64,000 nucleotides of DNA from G020348385 sp964538085. GTDB lineage: Bacteria > Acidobacteriota > Aminicenantia > Aminicenantales > Aminicenantaceae. The notes under the pieces were generated by a model. That model was not told the DNA's origin. It saw nothing but the letters and a program-made list of their open reading frames with translations, and did no database searches. The translations under genes were made by a program, and so were the position numbers. This document shows, one piece after another, positions 36,094 to 44,439 of the stretch. Numbering within the stretch: the first letter of the stretch is position 1; each line of letters begins with the position of its first letter. Location of the stretch: the NCBI GenBank assembly GCA_964538085.1, contig CAZIDF010000004.1, forward strand, positions 62,001-126,000, given 5' to 3'.

Positions 36094-36891
36094 ATGAAAA
36101 TCTGTTCCTTCAATGTCAATTCCATTCGTGTCCGGAAGGACTTGATCGTCGAATGGCTGAGTCACAGAGATGAAGATGTGGATGTCTTCTGTTTTCAGGA
36201 ACTCAAAATAACAGAAGAGGATTTTCCGTTCGAAGATTTTGAAAAATTGGGCTACTCCTGTGACGTATTCGGACAAAAAGCCTACAACGGCGTTGCCATC
36301 TGCTCTCGTCTCCCTGTTGAAGCCACCAGGAAAGGATTCGGTGATTCGCAGTGGGATGAGCAAAGGAGAATCATCTCGACAAAAATAAAGAATATCGGCG
36401 CCAACATCCTCAATATTTACGCTCCACATGGAGGTTTAAAAGGGGAGGAAAAATACCATTACAAACAGGAGTGGTATGAGCGGCTTATCTCCTTCCTCGA
36501 GGCTTCCTTCTCCCCAAAGGACCCGCTTTTGATCGTGGGGGATTTAAACGTTGCCAGGACGGACCAAGACGTTTTCGATCCGAAAAGCCTTGAAGGCACG
36601 ATCGGCACACTACCCGAGGAGAGAAAAGCGTTTCAGCATCTCCTCGACTGGGGATTGACGGATGTATTCCGGCATCTCTATCCGGACAGAAGCCAGTTCA
36701 CATGGTGGAATTACATCGGCGGAGCCATATGGAAAAACGAAGGGATGCGAATCGATTACGCTTTGTGTACAGAAACGCTTATTCCCCTGATCAGGGATGT
36801 GGAAGTGGATCTCTGGCCACGGCGACGCCGAACTCCCAAGCCTTCAGACCATGCCCCGGTGATCGTTACTCTAGATGATCATGGCATATAA
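36094..36891 (+). CDS. xth: Exodeoxyribonuclease III / AP endonuclease
   Basis: 265 residues of the endonuclease-exonuclease-phosphatase fold. FNVNSIRVR, CFQELK with the metal-binding Glu, VGDLNVA and the terminal SDHAPV His are conserved. It cuts DNA at abasic sites in base excision repair. Third in the hfq-pdxA-xth group and nearly abutting the convergent smpB gene. Confidence 0.93.
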   Translation: MKICSFNVNSIRVRKDLIVEWLSHRDEDVDVFCFQELKITEEDFPFEDFEKLGYSCDVFGQKAYNGVAICSRLPVEATRKGFGDSQWDEQRRIISTKIKNIGANILNIYAPHGGLKGEEKYHYKQEWYERLISFLEASFSPKDPLLIVGDLNVARTDQDVFDPKSLEGTIGTLPEERKAFQHLLDWGLTDVFRHLYPDRSQFTWWNYIGGAIWKNEGMRIDYALCTETLIPLIRDVEVDLWPRRRRTPKPSDHAPVIVTLDDHGI

Positions 36892-36893
36892 TA

Positions 36894-37364
36894 TCAGCGC
36901 CACCTTTTGAGTTCAGCCCTCACTTCCCTTTGGATATCTCTTTCCTTGATGACTTCTTTTTTCTGGTAGATCCTCTTCCCTTTAGCCAGGGCTATTTCCA
37001 CCTTGACCTTTCCTCTAGCGCTGATCAGGACCTTTGTCGGCACGAGTGTCAAGCCCTTTTCCTTGATCTTGCCTGTCAAACGCTTGATCTCGCGTTTATG
37101 AAGGAGAAGCTTTCGCTCCCGTCTTGGTTCATGATTGAACCGATTGGCTGCTTCGAAAGGACTGATGTGACAATGGAGGAGAAAAACCTCGCCGCCCTTT
37201 ACCTCCGCATAACTTTCTTTCAAGCTGATCCGGCCCTCTCTTATAGACTTTACCTCGCTCCCAAGAAGAGAAATCCCCGCTTCGAAAGTTTCGAGAAGCT
37301 CATAGTTGAAAAAAGCTTTGTTATTTTTGGCAATGATCTTTGTTTGAGGTTTTTTTCCAGTCAC
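36894..37364 (-). CDS. smpB: SsrA-binding protein
   Basis: 156 residues from a GTG at 37364 with GGAG about 8 nt upstream. The frame upstream of it (to 37427) adds unlikely sequence. Conserved parts are FNYELLETFEAGISLLGSEV, the SLKESYAEVKGGEVFL strand and LTLVPTKVL. SmpB carries tmRNA to stalled ribosomes in trans-translation. tmRNA itself is not in the window. Downstream of carD on the same strand with a 75-bp gap. Confidence 0.93.
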   Translation of the reverse strand: MTGKKPQTKIIAKNNKAFFNYELLETFEAGISLLGSEVKSIREGRISLKESYAEVKGGEVFLLHCHISPFEAANRFNHEPRRERKLLLHKREIKRLTGKIKEKGLTLVPTKVLISARGKVKVEIALAKGKRIYQKKEVIKERDIQREVRAELKRWR

Positions 37365-37439
37365 CGGAGATTCTCCATCCCAAAAAAAGGGCGTGGCTTG
37401 AATAGAATGACCAGCACTGAAGAGCAAAAAAGAAAAAAA

Positions 37440-37958
37440 TCAGGAATCTGCGTGGGCGATGCAGTCCTCAAAACAATTGGAGAGCATTTCCAGAACTTGA
37501 ATCTCGATTTCTTCAAACGGACTGCAGGAAACCTCAGAAATTTCCGTAACGATCAGTTCTTTCGCCCTTTCCATCATTTTTTTCTCGCGGAAGGATAGAG
37601 GTTTGAGCAACTGAAGATAGTACAGGCTTTTGAGGACGAGTGCCATATCCTGGATCGTTCCTGACTTCATCAGATCGACATGTTCTTTGTATCTTCCCTT
37701 CCAGTTCATGGTCACGTCAACGCCACCATTCCGGATAAAATCAAAGATATCCTGGATGGAGTCTTCCGAGATAGGCTTGCGGATCCCGATTTCTTCAGTG
37801 TTTGCGGAAGGGACTAATACCAATGTGTCATTGGCCAAAATTCTCACATGATAGATCTGAAAATCTTGCCCGAAATAATTCTCTTCCTGGATATTTTCTA
37901 TGATTCCGAGCCCCTGATTGGGATAAATTACCTTATCGCCAACCTTTAATGCCTTCAT
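37440..37958 (-). CDS. carD: CarD-family transcription regulator
   Basis: 172 residues. The N-terminal RNA-polymerase-interacting domain reads VGDKVIYPNQGLGIIENI, with LVLVPSANTEEIGIR. The C-terminal helical part (TMNWKGRYKEHVDLMKSG, ALVLKSLYYLQ) matches CarD/CdnL. These proteins bind RNAP beta and stabilise open complexes at rRNA and other promoters. Its own promoter is placed so that the mRNA would be almost leaderless. Confidence 0.92.
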   Translation of the reverse strand: MKALKVGDKVIYPNQGLGIIENIQEENYFGQDFQIYHVRILANDTLVLVPSANTEEIGIRKPISEDSIQDIFDFIRNGGVDVTMNWKGRYKEHVDLMKSGTIQDMALVLKSLYYLQLLKPLSFREKKMMERAKELIVTEISEVSCSPFEEIEIQVLEMLSNCFEDCIAHADS

Positions 37959-37969
37959 GGTGTTAGAAT

Positions 37970-37998
37970 ATTATATGCAATAAATCATAAAGAGTCAA
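37970..37998 (-). promoter_or_regulatory. Predicted carD promoter (near-leaderless)
   Basis: TTGACT (37993-37998), 17-bp spacer and perfect TATAAT (37970-37975) on the minus strand. Only 11 bp lie between the -10 and the ATG at 37958, so the leader would be about 4-6 nt with no SD. Confidence 0.65.
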
Positions 37999-38030
37999 CA
38001 CATAACAGACGCCCATCTCTCCTTTTTCGC

Positions 38031-38059
38031 TTGACAGATCAAGACTGGTTTATTAACAT
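38031..38059 (+). promoter_or_regulatory. Predicted promoter of the rpmH-rnpA-yidD-yidC operon
   Basis: Consensus TTGACA (38031-38036), 17-bp spacer and TAACAT (38054-38059), giving a leader of about 25 nt before rpmH. It is back to back with the carD promoter. Confidence 0.55.
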
Positions 38060-38091
38060 ACTGTTTTCAAACAAGAAAGACTGAAAGAAAG

Positions 38092-38226
38092 ATGAAAAGG
38101 ACATTTCAACCTAACAAAAGAAAGCGAAAGAAGAACCACGGTTTCCTCGTGCGCATGAGAAGAAAAGGTGGCCAGCACGTCATCAAGAACCGCCGACGCA
38201 AGGGCAGAAAAAGACTTGCCGCTTGA
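38092..38226 (+). CDS. rpmH: Ribosomal protein bL34
   Basis: 44 residues starting MKRTFQPNKRKRKKNHGFLV, the invariant L34 sequence, and ending RRRKGRKRLAA. Structural protein of the large ribosomal subunit. Its stop overlaps the rnpA start by one base (TGATG), the usual rpmH-rnpA coupling. Too short for most ORF cut-offs. Confidence 0.97.
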   Translation: MKRTFQPNKRKRKKNHGFLVRMRRKGGQHVIKNRRRKGRKRLAA

Positions 38227-38573
38227 TGGATGAAAATTTCACACCACAAGAAAGAATAAGAAAGAAAAAAGATTTTTTGCATCTTTATAAAAAGGGCAAA
38301 CGGTACAGAGGAAAATATTTCATCCTTATTTACCTCTCCAGCGAGCTCACTTTTTCCAGAGTGGCCGTCGTTGCCAGCAAAAAACTTGGAAATGCAGTCC
38401 AACGAAACAGGACGAAGAGGTGGTTGCGCACGCTCTTCCGGAGGAACAAAGAATTGCTCGAGAAACCATTCGACTTGATTTTCATCCCTCGAAAGGAAAT
38501 ACACGAGGCAAAATGGCAGAATCTCGAAGGCGATTACCAAGCGGCTTTAAAATTTCTAAAACAAAAAAGCTAA
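38226..38573 (+). CDS. rnpA: Ribonuclease P protein component
   Basis: 115 residues from ATG 38226. RIRKKKDFLHLYKKGKRYRG and the RNR motif VQRNRTKRWLRTLFR (RNA-binding helix) identify RnpA. It assists RNase P RNA in trimming the 5' end of pre-tRNA. The RNase P RNA gene is not seen here. Confidence 0.95.
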   Translation: MDENFTPQERIRKKKDFLHLYKKGKRYRGKYFILIYLSSELTFSRVAVVASKKLGNAVQRNRTKRWLRTLFRRNKELLEKPFDLIFIPRKEIHEAKWQNLEGDYQAALKFLKQKS

Positions 38574-38578
38574 GCTTT

Positions 38579-38788
38579 ATGAAAAAAAGCGTTTTATTCA
38601 TGATCCGGGGATACAAATCCGTTGTCTCCCCGATCTTGGGCCAACACTGCCGATATCACCCGACCTGTTCGATGTACACCTATGAGGCCATTGAAAAATA
38701 TGGTTTGCTCAAAGGATTGATTTTAGGAACCAAAAGGCTCCTCCGTTGTCATCCTTTTCGCCCGGGAGGAGTCGATCCCGTTCCCTAA
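38579..38788 (+). CDS. yidD: Membrane protein insertion efficiency factor YidD
   Basis: 69 residues. GYKSVVSPILGQHCRYHPTC with SMYTYEAIEKYG and the C-terminal CHPFRPGGVDPVP are diagnostic. An amphipathic inner-membrane-associated helper of YidC. Starts 5 bp after rnpA, and yidC follows 11 bp later. Confidence 0.96.
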   Translation: MKKSVLFMIRGYKSVVSPILGQHCRYHPTCSMYTYEAIEKYGLLKGLILGTKRLLRCHPFRPGGVDPVP

Positions 38789-38799
38789 AGGACCTACTC

Positions 38800-40440
38800 A
38801 TGGAAAAAAGATTATTGTTAGCCATTGTCCTATCCTTCGGGGTGGTGTTTCTTTATAATCTTGTTTTTTTGAAAAAAGAGCCCCCTTCACAGCCCGTTGC
38901 CCAACCCACCGCCGAAATTGAAAAAGCGCCTGAACAAAAGCCGGCAATAGAACAACCGAAGGAGCCGGAAGAAACTTCAACCGCACAAGAATTTAAGGCC
39001 GCTGCGGCCGAGACAGAAGAGGATATCGTTGTGGACACACCCCTGTACAGAGCCATCTGGAACAACAAGGGAGCCCAGCTCCTGAGTTGGAAACTGAAGG
39101 AGCTCAAAAACGATAACGGGGAAAACCTTGAGCTTATTTCGGTCCAATCCGTTGAATTGGGCCGGTTTCCTTTCCTTCTGCTTACGGAAAACGTCGAATT
39201 CGATGACATGATCAACAATGCTCCCTATCGATTCTCCAGCTCCCGGTTAGAATTGACAGGAGGCGAGCAGGGAGAATTGCGGTTCGAGTATGCCACAGAA
39301 ACTGGAACCCGCATCGAAAAGATATTCACCTTTCACGGACAATCGTACGATTTTGACATCCAGATAAACCTCTGGAGAAACGGACAAAAAATCACACCGC
39401 GGATCATCTGGGGACCGAGCTTCGGTAATCTCACCGCCGAGGAGCTGAAAAAGCGCATAGGCGGAGGAGGGGCTGGCGTGACGGTTTATGCCGGCAACAA
39501 GCTATTGCGGAACGAGGAGCAGAGATACAAACTGGAAAACAGCCTTTACAACTTTGCCGATTGGGTAGCTTACGACAGCAACTACTTCACCGCCCTGTTT
39601 CTCGCACCTCCGCAGAAAATGAGCGCTGCATTCGTGAGAGAAGAGGTCAACCAAGTCCCCTTCTACTTTCTCGTTTTTGATATCCCGGTAAAAGCTTATA
39701 TCGGTCCAAAAGATGTCGACAGATTGATGGAACTGGATCCGAATGCAAAAAAGATCATCCGATACGGCTTTTTTGGATGGATGGCGTCCATCCTGCATAC
39801 AGCCATCAAAGCGATCCATACGGCCATTCCCAATTGGGGATTCTGCATCATTATTTTAACCATCATCATAAAAATCCTATTTTTCCCTTTGACCTACAGC
39901 AGCACCAAATCCATGGCCAAAATGCAGGAATTACAGCCTAAAATGAAAGCCATCCGCGCCAAATACAAAAAAGCCAAACAGGACATCGCCCAGCGACGCA
40001 AAATGAACGAGGAGATCATGAATCTCTACAAGGAGCACGGAGTGAATCCAGCCGGGGGATGCCTCCCGATGCTGATCCAGCTGCCGATCTTTTGGGGCTT
40101 CTTCAGGATGTTGGCTATTTCTTTAGAGTTCCGGCAGAGTCCCTTCATCTTTTGGATCAAAGACCTTTCTGTACATGATCCCGTTTATGTGACGCCCATC
40201 CTGATGGGAATCACCCAGTATATCAGCCAAAAAATGACCCCCACCTCCGCTGATCCCACTCAACAGAGGATGATGATGATCATGCCTGTAGTCATGACCA
40301 TCTTTTTTATGAATTTCTCCAGTGGGCTTGTTATTTACTGGCTCACCAACAATGTCCTGCAAATCGGCCAGCAATACATCATGAACCGCCTTAGGAAAAA
40401 ACAAAAGAGTGAAGCGCATGGAAAAAAACGAAAAAAATAA
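38800..40440 (+). CDS. yidC: Membrane protein insertase YidC
   Basis: 546 residues. One N-terminal helix (4-22), a Gln/Pro/Glu-rich linker, a large periplasmic beta domain (about 75-320) typical of Gram-negative YidC, and the five-helix insertase core. The core includes NWGFCIIILTIIIKILFFPL and NPAGGCLPMLIQLPIFWGFF. A basic tail ends the protein. Inserts Sec-dependent and independent inner-membrane proteins. The khpB gene starts inside its 3' end. Confidence 0.97.
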   Translation: MEKRLLLAIVLSFGVVFLYNLVFLKKEPPSQPVAQPTAEIEKAPEQKPAIEQPKEPEETSTAQEFKAAAAETEEDIVVDTPLYRAIWNNKGAQLLSWKLKELKNDNGENLELISVQSVELGRFPFLLLTENVEFDDMINNAPYRFSSSRLELTGGEQGELRFEYATETGTRIEKIFTFHGQSYDFDIQINLWRNGQKITPRIIWGPSFGNLTAEELKKRIGGGGAGVTVYAGNKLLRNEEQRYKLENSLYNFADWVAYDSNYFTALFLAPPQKMSAAFVREEVNQVPFYFLVFDIPVKAYIGPKDVDRLMELDPNAKKIIRYGFFGWMASILHTAIKAIHTAIPNWGFCIIILTIIIKILFFPLTYSSTKSMAKMQELQPKMKAIRAKYKKAKQDIAQRRKMNEEIMNLYKEHGVNPAGGCLPMLIQLPIFWGFFRMLAISLEFRQSPFIFWIKDLSVHDPVYVTPILMGITQYISQKMTPTSADPTQQRMMMIMPVVMTIFFMNFSSGLVIYWLTNNVLQIGQQYIMNRLRKKQKSEAHGKKRKK

Positions 40441-41053
40441 CGAAATCGAACAAGAATTCAAAGGGAGAAACTTAGAAGACGCCATCAGTCTGGCCGAGCT
40501 CACCCTCAAACTCCAGCGTGCCCGATTCAACTATGAAGTCGTGACAGAAAAGACAAAACTTTTCGGCATCGGGGGCAAAGAGGTGGTCATCCGCACTTGG
40601 CCTAAGAGACCGGCGGGGGATTATCCTGCCGCCCAGTTTTTAGAAAAATTCCTCGCCATTTTCCCTCTTGATCTCCATTACCAGATCAAAGAAAAAAATG
40701 ATATGTTGTACTTCATCTTCGATGGAATGGACAAATATCTGCTGCTCAGGAAAGATGGAGCCCTGTTGCTAGCCCTCCAACATGTGCTCAATAAACTTTC
40801 GGCTAAAAAAGTTCAAACCGACTGTGACTTTTTCCGGAAGAGGAAAGAGAGAGAGCTCAAGGAAAAAACCCAGGAGATCGCTCACAAAGTTCAACAGACC
40901 GGGGAAAACGAGATCCTGGATTTTATGAATCCCTACGAAAGGCGCATCGTTCACATCGCTGCCAATCAGGTCCAAGGAATCACATCAGAAAGTATCGGAG
41001 AAGGATTTCTGAAACAAGTGAAAATTTTTCCGGAAAAGGACAGCCGATCATAA
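40418..41053 (+). CDS. khpB: Jag/KhpB family RNA-binding protein (Jag_N, KH, R3H)
   Basis: 211 residues from ATG 40418 (GTG at 40409 is possible). The Jag N-terminal domain (about 12-55) and the KH domain in the middle are followed by a C-terminal R3H domain with NPYERRIVHIAANQ. KhpB proteins bind RNA and affect cell envelope growth in other bacteria. Overlaps the yidC end by 23 nt. Confidence 0.88.
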   Translation: MEKNEKNNEIEQEFKGRNLEDAISLAELTLKLQRARFNYEVVTEKTKLFGIGGKEVVIRTWPKRPAGDYPAAQFLEKFLAIFPLDLHYQIKEKNDMLYFIFDGMDKYLLLRKDGALLLALQHVLNKLSAKKVQTDCDFFRKRKERELKEKTQEIAHKVQQTGENEILDFMNPYERRIVHIAANQVQGITSESIGEGFLKQVKIFPEKDSRS

Positions 41054-41116
41054 TATACTATAGATCTATCGATTTTATAAATATTCTAGACAATTGGATG
41101 GATGAACAGGGAAGCT

Positions 41117-41144
41117 TTGCGGATCGGCTTTACTCATTTAATAT
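41117..41144 (+). promoter_or_regulatory. Possible mnmE promoter (near-leaderless)
   Basis: TTGCGG (41117-41122), 16-bp spacer and TAATAT (41139-41144). The -10 ends only 9 bp before the ATG at 41154, so the mRNA would begin at or just before the start codon. No SD is visible. Confidence 0.35.
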
Positions 41145-41153
41145 AGACTCATC

Positions 41154-42521
41154 ATGCTGGACGATACTATCATTGCCCTTTCTACTCCATTAGGATATAG
41201 CGGTTTGGGAGTGGTCCGCATGAGTGGCTCTCGATCCCTCCAGATCGCAAAAAAACTCTTCAAACCCAAGAACAAAGGGCAAAAAATACTGTCCAACCAT
41301 CCCATCCTCGGGCATGTTTATGACATTGTGAGCAAAGAACCTTTCGAAGAAGCCCTGCTTACTTTTTTCCCCAAGCCCCACACATACACTTGCGAGAACA
41401 TGGTAGAGATCAGCTGTCATGGAAGTCCGGTCATCCTGGAAGAAGTCGTCCGGCTCGGCATAAATGCAGGAGCAAGACACGCCAACCCAGGAGAATTCAC
41501 CCTCCGCGCCTACGTGAACGGAAGGATAGACATAATGCAGGCCGAAGCTATCAATGACATCATCAACGCCTCTTCCCTCGAACAGGCCAAAATTTCCTTC
41601 CGTCAATTAGATGGAAGTCTCTCTAAATCAACAACTTACCTTCGCGATAATATCATCCAGCTTTTATCCCAGATAGAGGCCATCATCGAATTCCCCGACG
41701 AAGGGCTCTCTATTTTCCCTAAAAAGATCGCAACCACCCTCCAACGCACTGAACAAGCTGTTAAAAACCTCATTTCCAGCTATGACTTGGGCAAAGCACT
41801 CTCTGGCGGTCTTTTTTTATCCATAATCGGCAGGTCGAATGTGGGTAAATCTACCTTATTCAATGCGCTTCTCCAGAAGGAGAGGGCGATCGTCACCCCC
41901 TTTCCAGGAACGACACGGGATTATCTCCAAGAAACCATCAAAATCAAGGAAACCCTTTTTACTTTGACCGACATGGCCGGAATCGGCAGACCTGTGCACC
42001 CTGCTGAAAAAGAAGGAGTAAAGCGGGGAAAAAAACTGGCCTCTTCCGGGGACGGGATCCTGATTGTCCTGGATGCTTCCCGTAAAGATTCACCAGAGGA
42101 CCTCGAACTCTTGAAAAAATTCCAGAACAAAAAGGCCTTGCTCCTTTTCAACAAAAGCGACCTTCCGGTAAAAATGGACAGGGATAAAATCAAAGGACAA
42201 CATAAAAAAATGCCGTCTTTATCCATCTCTGCTTTGAAAGGGATCAACTTAGATAAAGTGGAGGAGATGATTTGTTCTCATTTCGTTCCCGCCCAAACCG
42301 GAAGCGGTGAGATCCTGCTCCACCTCCGGCAAAAGCTGTTGTTCGAGGACATCCTCGCCTGTTTGAAAAAAGCGAAGGGGATGTTGAAGGAGGGATATTC
42401 CGAAGAGATATATGTCGAAGAAATCCGGAAAATCATCCCTCTCATCGGCCAGTTGACAGGGGAGATAAGGGATGAAGATATCTTGAACAGGATATTCAGC
42501 ACGTTTTGTGTCGGCAAATAG
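41154..42521 (+). CDS. mnmE: tRNA modification GTPase MnmE
   Basis: 455 residues. N-terminal folate-binding domain, helical domain, and an inserted G domain with GRSNVGKSTLFNAL, PGTTRDY, DMAGIG and NKSD. The C-terminal catalytic FCVGK motif carries the essential Cys. With MnmG it installs the carboxymethylaminomethyl group on U34 of tRNA. MnmG lies 1.9 kb downstream. Confidence 0.96.
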   Translation: MLDDTIIALSTPLGYSGLGVVRMSGSRSLQIAKKLFKPKNKGQKILSNHPILGHVYDIVSKEPFEEALLTFFPKPHTYTCENMVEISCHGSPVILEEVVRLGINAGARHANPGEFTLRAYVNGRIDIMQAEAINDIINASSLEQAKISFRQLDGSLSKSTTYLRDNIIQLLSQIEAIIEFPDEGLSIFPKKIATTLQRTEQAVKNLISSYDLGKALSGGLFLSIIGRSNVGKSTLFNALLQKERAIVTPFPGTTRDYLQETIKIKETLFTLTDMAGIGRPVHPAEKEGVKRGKKLASSGDGILIVLDASRKDSPEDLELLKKFQNKKALLLFNKSDLPVKMDRDKIKGQHKKMPSLSISALKGINLDKVEEMICSHFVPAQTGSGEILLHLRQKLLFEDILACLKKAKGMLKEGYSEEIYVEEIRKIIPLIGQLTGEIRDEDILNRIFSTFCVGK

Positions 42522-42526
42522 CCGTT

Positions 42527-43870
42527 TTATTTGATGTAACCCAGGCTTCTCAAGTCCTCTAGGACTTCTTTATCCAGCTCCCTTGGCTTTTTAGTTTCCC
42601 CGGGTTTGGAGGGAGCACCATAGGAGGGAATGAGCCGTATTTTCCGGGTTCGTTTAAAGTCATCTTGGAACGCATCAATGATGACCCGCCCGTCCATATC
42701 CTCTCCCGAAGGCAAATCGAAGATATACAAAAGAGTGGGGGTGACATCATAGATGCTCACCTGATCCAGCTTGTTCCCCGGCTTGATTCCAGGGCCTTTG
42801 ATGGCGAACACGCCGTGAGGAATGGAAGGCGTATCGTAGTGGGTATACCCTTTGGACGAAAAATTGAATCCATGGTCAGAGACAATGACGAAGGTTGCAT
42901 TTTCGGGCGATTTGCTGATGATCCGACCGACAACTCGATCCAAATAAGAATAGACGGGTTCGACTATCGAGGCCATATTCTGGTAAAGTTTTTTTTCTGT
43001 TTCTGGCGTTGGGGCCCCCATCTCCTCGTTTTCCTTGATCCATACATTTCTCAGTTCTTCATCGACAAAAATCGACGTGAAGTGAGACGTTGTGTCGATC
43101 AACCGAAAATATGTGGCGAATAGATCCACAGGGATGTTTTCCAACAGGAAAAGTGTCGTGTTTTCGATGGATTTATCCTGGAGGGTGTATATGCGGAAAT
43201 TTTTGATCTGTCGCTCCCGACCTGGAGGAATCGGCATTTGTTTTGCCTGGCTATCCTCCCAGTAGTCATACATGCCCTCATCAAGGAGGATCTTTTTGAA
43301 TTTTTTGTGTTCGAACATGACGACTTGGGGAAAAATCTTGTCCTTCAGTTCATTCGGGTAGGTGATTCCATCCTCTGGAAGATATTTGTACACACCGATC
43401 CGAAAGCGGTCAGAAACAAGGAACCCGTTCACCGCCTCAGCAGGAAAAGTGACAAACCAGTTTATCACGCCGACAGTGAATCCCTCCTCGCTAAGAATGT
43501 TCCAAAAAGTTTTAGCCATCCTTTCCCCAGCAGAATACGGGATCGTGATATTGTTATCCGTCACGAATTGATAGTCGAGAATCCCATGTTTTATCATGGA
43601 CTTGCCCGTGGCAATTGAAGTCCAGATCACAGGAGACTTGGTAGGTCGCGCCGTTTGCAGCACCCCCCAGCTTCCTTCTTGTACAAAACGAGCCAAGTTA
43701 GGAAGCTTTCCTCGTTCGAATAGTGGATGGATGATGTTCCAATCCGCGCCATCCAGTCCGATCAGGACCACAGGATTTACAGGGTTTTTCCCAGGGAGGA
43801 TGAACAACGCAACCAATCCTATCAAAACGACCAATAGAATCGGTAATCCCCACACAATCATTTTTTTCAT
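42527..43870 (-). CDS. Alkaline phosphatase superfamily protein (type I phosphodiesterase/nucleotide pyrophosphatase-like)
   Basis: 447 residues from ATG 43870. N-terminal membrane helix (5-25) and a predicted extracytoplasmic hydrolase domain. Metal/nucleophile sites are VVLIGLDGADWNII, TKSPVIWTSIATGK with the Thr/Ser nucleophile region, and VSDHGFNF with DTPSIPHGVFAIKGPGI. Substrate unknown: phosphodiesters, nucleotides or phospholipid headgroups are possible. The promoter predicts a leaderless mRNA. Convergent with mnmE, 5 bp apart. Confidence 0.85.
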   Translation of the reverse strand: MKKMIVWGLPILLVVLIGLVALFILPGKNPVNPVVLIGLDGADWNIIHPLFERGKLPNLARFVQEGSWGVLQTARPTKSPVIWTSIATGKSMIKHGILDYQFVTDNNITIPYSAGERMAKTFWNILSEEGFTVGVINWFVTFPAEAVNGFLVSDRFRIGVYKYLPEDGITYPNELKDKIFPQVVMFEHKKFKKILLDEGMYDYWEDSQAKQMPIPPGRERQIKNFRIYTLQDKSIENTTLFLLENIPVDLFATYFRLIDTTSHFTSIFVDEELRNVWIKENEEMGAPTPETEKKLYQNMASIVEPVYSYLDRVVGRIISKSPENATFVIVSDHGFNFSSKGYTHYDTPSIPHGVFAIKGPGIKPGNKLDQVSIYDVTPTLLYIFDLPSGEDMDGRVIIDAFQDDFKRTRKIRLIPSYGAPSKPGETKKPRELDKEVLEDLRSLGYIK

Positions 43871-43877
43871 GTACCCT

Positions 43878-43906
43878 ATTTTATTGAATAAACGATCGAA
43901 TTGCAA
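43878..43906 (-). promoter_or_regulatory. Predicted leaderless promoter of the phosphodiesterase-like gene
   Basis: TTGCAA (43901-43906), 17-bp spacer and TAAAAT (43878-43883) on the minus strand. Seven bases separate the -10 from the ATG at 43870, so transcription would start at the start codon or one base before it. Confidence 0.5.
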
Positions 43907-44126
43907 TTCGTGAGCCACGACACGAGAGGAGGCATCTCTATCTCCGTGATAAATCAGGAGTTTGGAATGGTTGAAGCGACCTTGAAGATTTAGGCTTCAC
44001 GCGCCGTTCTTCCAAGAAAACAATATGAGGACCTCACCATTAAGTCTGCGAGGATGTATCGAGCTCGAGTTTACCAATAGAGTTGCTCAGGCCACAAGAC
44101 AGGCAAATCGTGCAGTTTATGGTATC
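43907..44126. other. Intergenic stretch, possible decayed coding sequence
   Basis: No intact gene. Two short plus-strand frames look protein-like but are broken by stops: one reads VLPRKQYEDLTIKSARMYRA (about 44000-44075). The other (44044-44172) reads LPIELLRPQDRQIVQFMVS and then GLADEEAIRRRAG before a stop inside the palindromic element. They may be the worn 3' end of a lost gene. This is a weak call. Confidence 0.25.
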
Positions 44127-44199
44127 AGCCGGGCTAGCTGATGAGGAAGCCATCCGGAGGCGCGCGGGCTGACGTTTCAGCTTGCCTGGCTGTTTTTTT
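44127..44199 (+). repeat. Dispersed palindromic element, copy 2, with terminator-like T-run
   Basis: Arms agccgggctagctga (44127-44141) and tcagcttgcctggct (44177-44191) match at 13 of 15 positions around a 35-nt loop and are followed by seven T (44193-44199). The right arm contains ctgacgtttcagcttgcc, shared with the copies at 12.0 and 60.65 kb. Its TTGCCT serves as the -35 of the predicted mnmG promoter. Confidence 0.6.
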
Positions 44200-44210
44200 G
44201 GCGATATAAT
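44182..44210 (+). promoter_or_regulatory. Predicted promoter of the mnmG-parAB operon
   Basis: TTGCCT (44182-44187), 17-bp spacer containing the T-run, and perfect TATAAT (44205-44210). The -35 lies inside the palindromic repeat. The leader to mnmG would be about 205 nt. Confidence 0.6.
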
Positions 44211-44238
44211 ACAGGCTCGGTCATCGGAGACCCAATCC

Positions 44239-44439
44239 ATGTTCAAAATAAAAAATTGGATAATATTCAGACTGCCAATAGTGTTGCTTCTGCTGGCGGG
44301 AATGCGGATCTTCTTTTTCCTTTCGAATACCTGCCGATTGGGAAACAAAAGTTTAGCATTTCAAAAAAGCTCTCAAAGCCCGGGGTTATTTCAAAGGATT
44401 CCGCTCTCTTTCCAGAAACGGGATGGCCATGGATTATGA
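44239..44439 (+). CDS. Possible short leader ORF upstream of mnmG
   Basis: 66 codons from ATG 44239, starting MFKIKNWIIFRLPIVLLLLA, so membrane-helix-like, and overlapping the mnmG start by 17 nt. No clear SD, and other frames are also open here, so it may not be coding. If real it could couple translation to mnmG. Confidence 0.2.
   Translation: MFKIKNWIIFRLPIVLLLLAGMRIFFFLSNTCRLGNKSLAFQKSSQSPGLFQRIPLSFQKRDGHGL

Noticed and set aside
37959..38091. AT-rich carD-rpmH gap as oriC
   Set aside because: No DnaA box (ttatccaca or close variants) is present; the AT content is explained by two divergent promoters.
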